Shown piece by piece: positions 57,421 to 64,000 of a DNA stretch of 64,000 bases. Source of the stretch: Bimuria novae-zelandiae CBS 107.79 (Eukaryota > Ascomycota > Dothideomycetes > Pleosporales > Didymosphaeriaceae). The stretch covers positions 124,001 to 188,000 of the forward strand of contig ML976741.1 in assembly GCA_010015655.1 (NCBI GenBank). Reading direction: 5' to 3'. Every line of letters starts with the position of its first letter. The stretch's first letter is position 1. Both the position numbers and the translations under genes were made by a program. The notes beneath the pieces are model-generated. The model saw only the letters and a list, made by a program, of their open reading frames with translations, made no database searches and was not told the DNA's origin.

Positions 57421-58799
57421 ACTATATATAATAATAAAAGAAACTATATATAAATGTACTTAAGAAATATTATTCTAAAAAGCTAAATACTAAGGAGCGG
57501 AGGAGTTGTTTAGTAAACCAAGGGACTATTCTAATAAGAAACTGTAGTAGAAAGAACATGCAATAAGTCTAATAAGGGTCTAATATAGAGTAATATTAAT
57601 AAAATCTTAAACTCTAAAGCAGATCTGCATTAGATTAGTGTCGGGAGAATAGGTTAAATCGCGGGACTAAATAAGTTGGTAACTAAATGGCTGCATTATA
57701 AAAATAGGTTAAAGATAAAGCGCCTTATAGATATTTAGTAGTTAAGAGCTAATAGGATAATACTATAGGTTATAAATAATCTAATCCTAAAATAAATTAT
57801 AGGATAACTAACATAGAAATTTACTAATTTATTATAGGAGATATACTTAAGGTATCTTATTAGATAACTATAAGCAGTAGGAAAAGTATATAGAAACTAT
57901 TAAACTGTATACAATATTTTTTTAGCATTTACTATTATTTAAATTATTATTATAGTCCTTTGAACTTCTTTCTTATATAGGACTTTATTACGTAATTACT
58001 AATCTAAGCTATCTTGTGCCTCTTTATATTTCTTCTATATAGTATTTACGTAGATTACTAACCTATTGGTATTATTATTTAGTATTCTTGTCCTTAAGAA
58101 TCCTGGAATCGTAATACGTATTTAAAGAAGCTATTAGCATTTTTATAAAATATTCAGAAACTGGTCTTGATTACTAAGCAAAACTTCTTATTAAGCCCTT
58201 TAGAGTAGCTAGTCCTAAAGAAGGCTAGGACTAGTTCTTGAGTAGAAGTGCCATAGGTAGGAAAGGAATATTAATAGTTAATGCGTATTAATAAGGACGT
58301 TAGTATTAATGGTAATATAAGTTATAATTAAATTAATAAATAAGTAAAACACGAAGATGAATACTAGTTTTTACGCTTCTATATACATAGCTTGCCTAAA
58401 ATACTTAAGGCAAGTACAGCGAGCAGGTATAGTAGTCTTATACTTTTACTTAATCTATTTAAGTTAAGCTTATTAAGTAATTACGCAATCCTTTTATACT
58501 ATACCACTATTAGTTACTATAAAACCCGTAGGTATTCTGCGACCTAGCCGTATAGTATTAATTATAGATCCTAATACTTCTTTTCCCTATTCTAAAAAGT
58601 CTTGATCAATACTATAAGATAGCTATTAATATTATATATCTTTAAAGCTACTAGTATCTCCTTCCTAGATATAATAACTATTTTTAAGTACTCTAATAAG
58701 AATTAACTTTCTAAATAATAATTATAAATAAATTTTACCTTAGTACTTAGTGCTTTAAATTAGAGAAAGATTAATTAGCTACTATAAGGGAATAGATAG
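57421..58799. other. AT-rich RIP-like DNA without readable coding
   Basis: Dense in TA steps and stops in all frames. I cannot assign it to a transposon family by eye. Confidence 0.6.
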
Positions 58800-58990
58800 G
58801 GCAGGGAGTTATTAGGATCTAAGATCCAGGAAAGGCTGTGCCGGTTTTGTATCTAATTCCTCATGTCATTCGCCAGGAATGACCGGTCATTGGCGACTAC
58901 GCCGCAGGTCGCTAAGTCACGTGAATGCTCTCTAGAGAGCGCTCGCCAACGAGAAGGAACAAGCGAAGTATATAACAATGCAAATATAAG
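58800..58990 (+). repeat. Probable long terminal repeat segment of the Gypsy element
   Basis: A GC-richer island (best at 58834-58970) in AT-rich DNA. It contains the paired GACCGGTC and CTCTCTAGAGAG palindromes, then GGAACAAGCGAAGTATATAAC, the layout of a U3 region with a TATA box just before a transcription start. It lies directly upstream of the gag-like region of the Gypsy relic. The exact LTR borders are not visible, and the second LTR would be outside the window. Confidence 0.5.
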
Positions 58991-61900
58991 TTTTTATATT
59001 TATATTTAATCTAATTATTAACCTATCGTTTAGATTTAACTTAGGCTCTTATTAATTTAATTATACTGTACGCACTTTTAATATTAACGCCCTATTAATA
59101 AGCGTAAGCTATAAGTAAACTCTTATTTATATTATTAACGCTCTTGCCTAAGAACTAACCTTAGATCGTTTTTAAACTAGCTACCTATAGGGGCTTAATA
59201 TCTTAAATACCCTTAACATAAGCGTTAATGATACCTTTTTTACTAATACTATAAATACTTAAATAGATACTCTTAAAAGAATAAGTATTACTACAGCTAG
59301 TGAAGGAATAAGGAGCTTTTATAAAAAGCCTAACTTCTTTTATAGTAAACGTAATTACGGGGAACTATAGGTCTTATAACTTAACTTATACTTTTATAAG
59401 ACGAAGAAAGAATAAAAAGATATAAATAAGACTATATTTACTTTTACCTATATAAAGGGAGGTGCCTATAAGTAGATCTATTTTTACATTAATTAATACC
59501 TAGGTGGAGCTAATATAGAGTACGACGCTATAAATAAAATTATATAAAATTATAATACTTTTTACGCTAAAGTTAAGTAATACTTTAAAATTACTAACTA
59601 AGAAGCTATTGCTAAATAAGCCATTTAATAACTTAAGTAAATTTATTTAGTAGCTAAACATAAATATAAATTCTATAAGAATGCTAATTAAGTTAAATAA
59701 AATAACGTTAGTCTTATAACTATATTTTATAAAGAATTAAAGCAACATGTGCACGAGGAACTATTACGTAGTAAAGTAAAGACTAATACCTTATAAGAAC
59801 TTATAGTAGACGTAACTTAAATTAATAATAAATATTTTATACTGGAATGAGACCTACGCTAGAAATAATATAAAAGGAAAAGTTATAAAATACCTATTAT
59901 AAAAATTAATTACTATAACTCTAAATAATAGCTATAGCGTAGAAACTAAGTTAACTATAGTTACTAACTAATAGAAGGAATCTAGTACTAACAAGTTAAT
60001 ATAATAGAGAAAAGAACAGAAAAGGTTAAAGGCTTTTATAAGTCTAACTAAGAACGTATCCTAGATAGAACCTACAGACAAGGGACCGGGATACGCCTTT
60101 ACTATACATGTGGCAAACCAGGCCATATAGCCAGGAACTACAGATCTAAGAACAAGATTATTAGATAGTTAAACGTACTAATCGCTAGAGACACTAATAC
60201 AACCAACAACGAATAATTAATAGTTAACACTATTAAGTAACTTAATAATTAAGATAAGAATTTAGAATAATTAGAGTCCCCTAACTTACAACTCTACGAG
60301 GATATATATAAAAGTTTAGATAAGGAAAAGATAAAACTAGTGCCTTAATTTCCTATACCTTACCCTAGCTAGAGTAAACTAGTTACTAGTAAGATAATAT
60401 ATGTTTTTAACTTCTTAAAAAAGTACTAACTAAGAAAAGGAGACTTTAGTTTTATAATAATAAAATAATAAGAAGATAAAGACTATAAAGTAGTACTATA
60501 CGATGCTTACTAAATTAACTTAGTTAATAAGGCAACACGTAAGTAGGTAGACTACTACTATAGAAATAAAAACTTTTAAAAGAAGTACCTAAATAAAAAC
60601 CTGAACAATAAACTAAAGTATAACTTAGACTACTATAACCCTACGCATAGAACCATACGATAGACTCTCAATAAAGAAAATTAATATACTATATATTACT
60701 AAGCTAAGGAATATAGCTATTTTTTTTTAAATATACTAATAGTGTAGATATAAGTGGTTTGACTGCCCTATTACTATTTATTACATTTATCTTTAAGAAA
60801 AACAGGAAATAAGATACTTTCCGTATTTTAATAAAGTACTAAACTAAATATTATTATAACTAGTTAACGGGAAATACGCGGTAGATATATAGCAAATATA
60901 TTAATGCCTTAATTATATAAAACACATAGACTAGAAGGTAAAACATAGATTTAATTAAGTACCTAAGGGAACTACGACCCTTAGAATTAAATTAATAATG
61001 GAAACGAAAATAGCAAAGCCTCTTAAAAAGAATTTAGTAATAGCTTTAGAAAGGAGACGACAAAGGATACCTATAGCTTATAAAATTAACTATAAAAAAG
61101 ATATCTTTTTTAGACCTAGGCTTAGGCAAGAAGCCGCCTTTAGAGAACTAAATACTATAAATAGTTAGGTATTAATTAAGCTACTAGTATAGCTTAAAGG
61201 AATATAAATAAAAGCTATACTAGACTTAAGAGTACAAGAAAGTTATACATTAAAAAAAGCACTTAATAGAGCAGGTCTTTATAAACGTAAAAAAGCTATA
61301 CCTCACGCTATTTATATCGCGAATATATAACTAATGCCTAGTAAAGTAAGGATTAAATATAAGATTAAAATAATCCTTAAGATCTACAGACACTAGGAAC
61401 TAATTATACTTAACGTTATTAAAAAAGCTAATTATAATACAATTTTAAGACTATCCTAGTTAAGGAAGCATAATCCTATAATTAATTAAAAAAGAAAGAA
61501 GCTATCCTTTAAGCACTATAACTATATATTATAAGTAAAGCCTACGCATTAATAGAGTACAATAGTAAATATAAGAGCCATTAATAATATAGTCTCCCAA
61601 CAGATAGTTAAAAAACGGGAAATACCCTTGGCAGACGCTGGAAGGAACCACCAGGTCATAGAGCGCAAGAAGATAGATAATAGCACAAACTATAAGATTC
61701 TAGAATACTATTAAGCATGGAATTATATGTTTACTAAATAAAAAGGAAAAGCAAACTTTCTAGAATATTAGCCCTAGGATTATATAATTAACCTAGAAGA
61801 AGGGAAGACGCTACCCTTTAGACTACTATATAGTAAACTAGAAAAGAACTCTAACAGGGAAAAGAATTTATTAAAATAAACCTTATAAAAGGATGTATTA

Positions 61901-64000
61901 GACCTTTAAAGTTATTAGTAGCTAGTTCTTATATATTTGTATCTAAGAAGGATAGACAACTAACATCCTATATAAACTATAGGAAACTTAATAATATAAT
62001 AATTAATAATTAATACCTACTACTAAATATCTTAAACCTTTAAGACTGACTCTCGAGAACAAAGATCTTTACGATAATAAATCTATAAAATAAATACTAT
62101 CTTATATAAATTAAGGAAGGTAATAAGTGGAAGATAGCGTTTAGAATATACTATAAACTATTTAAATATATAAATATGCCCTTTAGACTTTACCAATGCA
62201 CTAGTAACCTTTTAGGCACTTATTAATAATATTTTACCTAATTATCTAGATATATTCATTATCACATATATAGATGATATACTCGTCTTCTCCAAAAACA
62301 AATCATACCACCTACCACATGTATAGACAGTACTAAAGGCACTGGATAGAGCATACCTACTAATTAAGCCAGAAAGTATAAATCCCATATATAGAAACTA
62401 GAATTTTTAAAATATATTATTAGTATAGGTAGAATCGAAATAGCACCTAATAAAATTAAATATATTAAAAACTAGCTAATACTAAAGACCGTAAAGAATA
62501 TTTACGAATTCTTAGAATTTCATAAATTTAATTAATAATTTATTAGGGACTATACGAAAATCAAGATACCTCTAATAAACTTTATAAAAAAGAATATACT
62601 ATTAATATAAATAGTAAAGATAGAATATCATTCTAACTCATAAAAATAGCATATATTATGTTACTAGCGCTTATCTACTTTTAGGATAAAGAACTACTAT
62701 AATTTAAGACAGACGCAAGCGATCTCGAGATAGGCGCATACGCAAAATAAGAAAAGGATAGTAAATAGTATCTAATTACGGACTACTCACGAAAGTTTAA
62801 TAACACGGAAATACGATACAAAATATATAATAAAGAACTCTACGCTATCGTAAAAGTATTAAAATACTAGAGGATCTACGCCCTTAGCTATTTAACCTTA
62901 AAAATCTATATAGATTAAAAAAATTCACTATAACTTGCAACGATAAAATAACTTATACTACAATAATAGTAATAGTTATAAACTACTAGATAATATAAAT
63001 TTTAGGTTATTTATATAGTAAGGAAAAAGAACAGGCGAGTAGACGCGCTTAGCTAATAAAGTAATCTTATAAAAGAAAAAGTAAAAACCTACTCTACGAT
63101 GCTATAAAAAATATAAATAGATTTCTTAAACTTATAGCAGAACTTAATTAGCTCCTTATTACGAGACGAGAAGTACCTAAAGAATAGTAAAATAATATTA
63201 TATAATAATATTATGATAACCTAACATAGAGACACCTAGGTATCAAGAAAGCAATAGAACTTATTTAAAGAAATTACTTATTTAGAGTAATAAAAGAAGC
63301 AATTATAAAATATATCTTGAAATATATGAACTACTAACGAAATAAGTACGCTACACACCCTAAGTATAAAGAAATATAAGTAATCTAAATACTTATAGCA
63401 CTATGGGAAGACATAGCTGTAGACTTTATAATTAAACTACCTAAGTTAAAAGACCTAATAATAGGAGTAGACTACGATTTAATATTAGTAATTATAAGCT
63501 AATTTACTAAATACGTAAAATTATTACTGTATTTAAAAATAACTATAGCTAAAAAACTAGTAATTCTTATCCTAGATTAACTTATATAATACTACGACTT
63601 TCTAAAGATAATTATTAGTAATAGAGACAAGCTCTTTACCTTAAACTACTAGATAACGCTTATAGCACTTATTAAACCGAAAAGAAAGCTATCCATAGCA
63701 TATTATCTATAGACGGATAGACAAACAGAACATATAAATTAGACGATTAAAACGTACCTACGCATCTACTGCAATGACTAGAAGAATAACTAGATTTCCC
63801 TATTACCTATGACTTAACTAGCATATAATAATAAAGTATTAGCAGTAACTAGATACACACTATTCTATACAAACCACGAAAGACACCTACATCTTTTTAA
63901 TTAAGCATTTCCTATAGTAATTAGAATAGAAGAAGCGATTAACATGGTAGAAACTATAAAAAATATATATAAATATCTCTAAGAGAATCCTAAAAAAGCT
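58991..64000 (+). pseudogene. Ty3/Gypsy retrotransposon gag-pol relic, RIP-ruined, truncated by window end
   Basis: Order of recognisable domains is gag, protease, RT, RNase H, integrase, i.e. Ty3/Gypsy. At 60100-60147 the zinc knuckle reads YYTCGKPGHIARNYR, where two of the Cys expected of CxxCxxxGHxxxxC are Tyr. A protease-like region is near 61200 (AILDLRVQESYTLK). RT blocks are DRQLTSYINYRKLNN, FTIINL.NKYYLI.IKEGNK and the catalytic YIDDILVFSKN (YIDD at 62267-62278). RNase H starts TDASDLEIGAYAK at 62710. Integrase contains WEDIAVDFIIKLPK near 63400, ISNRDKLF near 63620, TDRQTEHIN near 63715 and AYNNKVLAVT near 63825. Stops are nearly all TAA/TAG where CAA, CAG or TGG is expected. Not functional. 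Confidence 0.85.

Noticed and set aside
49077..64000. Starship-type giant element
   Set aside because: No DUF3435 tyrosine-recombinase gene is visible; the transposase present is MULE-like and inverted repeats are seen.
1..64000. tRNA, rRNA, CRISPR arrays, riboswitches
   Set aside because: No cloverleaf, rRNA core or spaced-repeat array could be supported by eye; CRISPR is not expected in a fungal nuclear genome.

Overview
The window reads as chromosome from a filamentous ascomycete (Pezizomycotina, most likely a Dothideomycete). Reasons: genes carry many 45-70 nt introns with GTRNGT donors, CTAAC/CTGAC branch sites and YAG acceptors; two HET-domain genes are present; several genes are typical of filamentous fungi (ApsB/Mto1-like, fungal HAUS1, a large subtilase with PA-like region, a P450); and the right end is an AT-rich block of transposon relics mutated C-to-T/G-to-A in the manner of repeat-induced point mutation (RIP).

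Region by region. 1-19 kb is a dense housekeeping block: 3' part of a microtubule-organiser gene (apsB/mto1-like, +), a serine-rich nuclear-looking gene of unknown function (+), a protein-kinase-like gene with a broken frame and an adjoining HMG-box-like ORF (-), UTP22 (-, ribosomal RNA processing) divergent from a cystathionine gamma-synthase gene (+, with two GC-AG introns), and a secreted subtilase (+, nine exons). 19-31 kb is almost empty, with one four-exon C2H2 transcription-factor gene in a 12-kb interval. 31-49 kb is gene-dense again: GTPBP1/2-like GTPase (+), HET protein (-), HAUS1 (-), protein-L-isoaspartate methyltransferase (+), C2H2/fungal-trans regulator (-), a second HET protein (+) and a cytochrome P450 (-).

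From about 49.08 kb to the window end there is a layered transposon block. A 29-bp imperfect inverted repeat at 49077 and 56155 seems to bound a 7.1-kb element. This holds a spliced MULE-like transposase relic (+) and a convergent Cys/His-rich gene relic (-), and a Tc1/mariner element with perfect 39-bp inverted repeats has inserted into its left arm. Outside it lie a RIP-ruined pogo/Fot1 transposase and a RIP-ruined Ty3/Gypsy retrotransposon that runs off the window end.

The most unusual signal is in the introns of the two genes of the 7.1-kb element. Both are interrupted by short introns loaded with a palindromic AACNNGTT motif, often in tandem (GAACNNGTTNNGAAC). The host genes of this window do not show it. 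This looks like an element-specific intron family and is the best candidate here for something undescribed.

Exon boundaries were worked out by hand from splice signals and frame continuity. Function calls rest on motif recognition, not on database searches.
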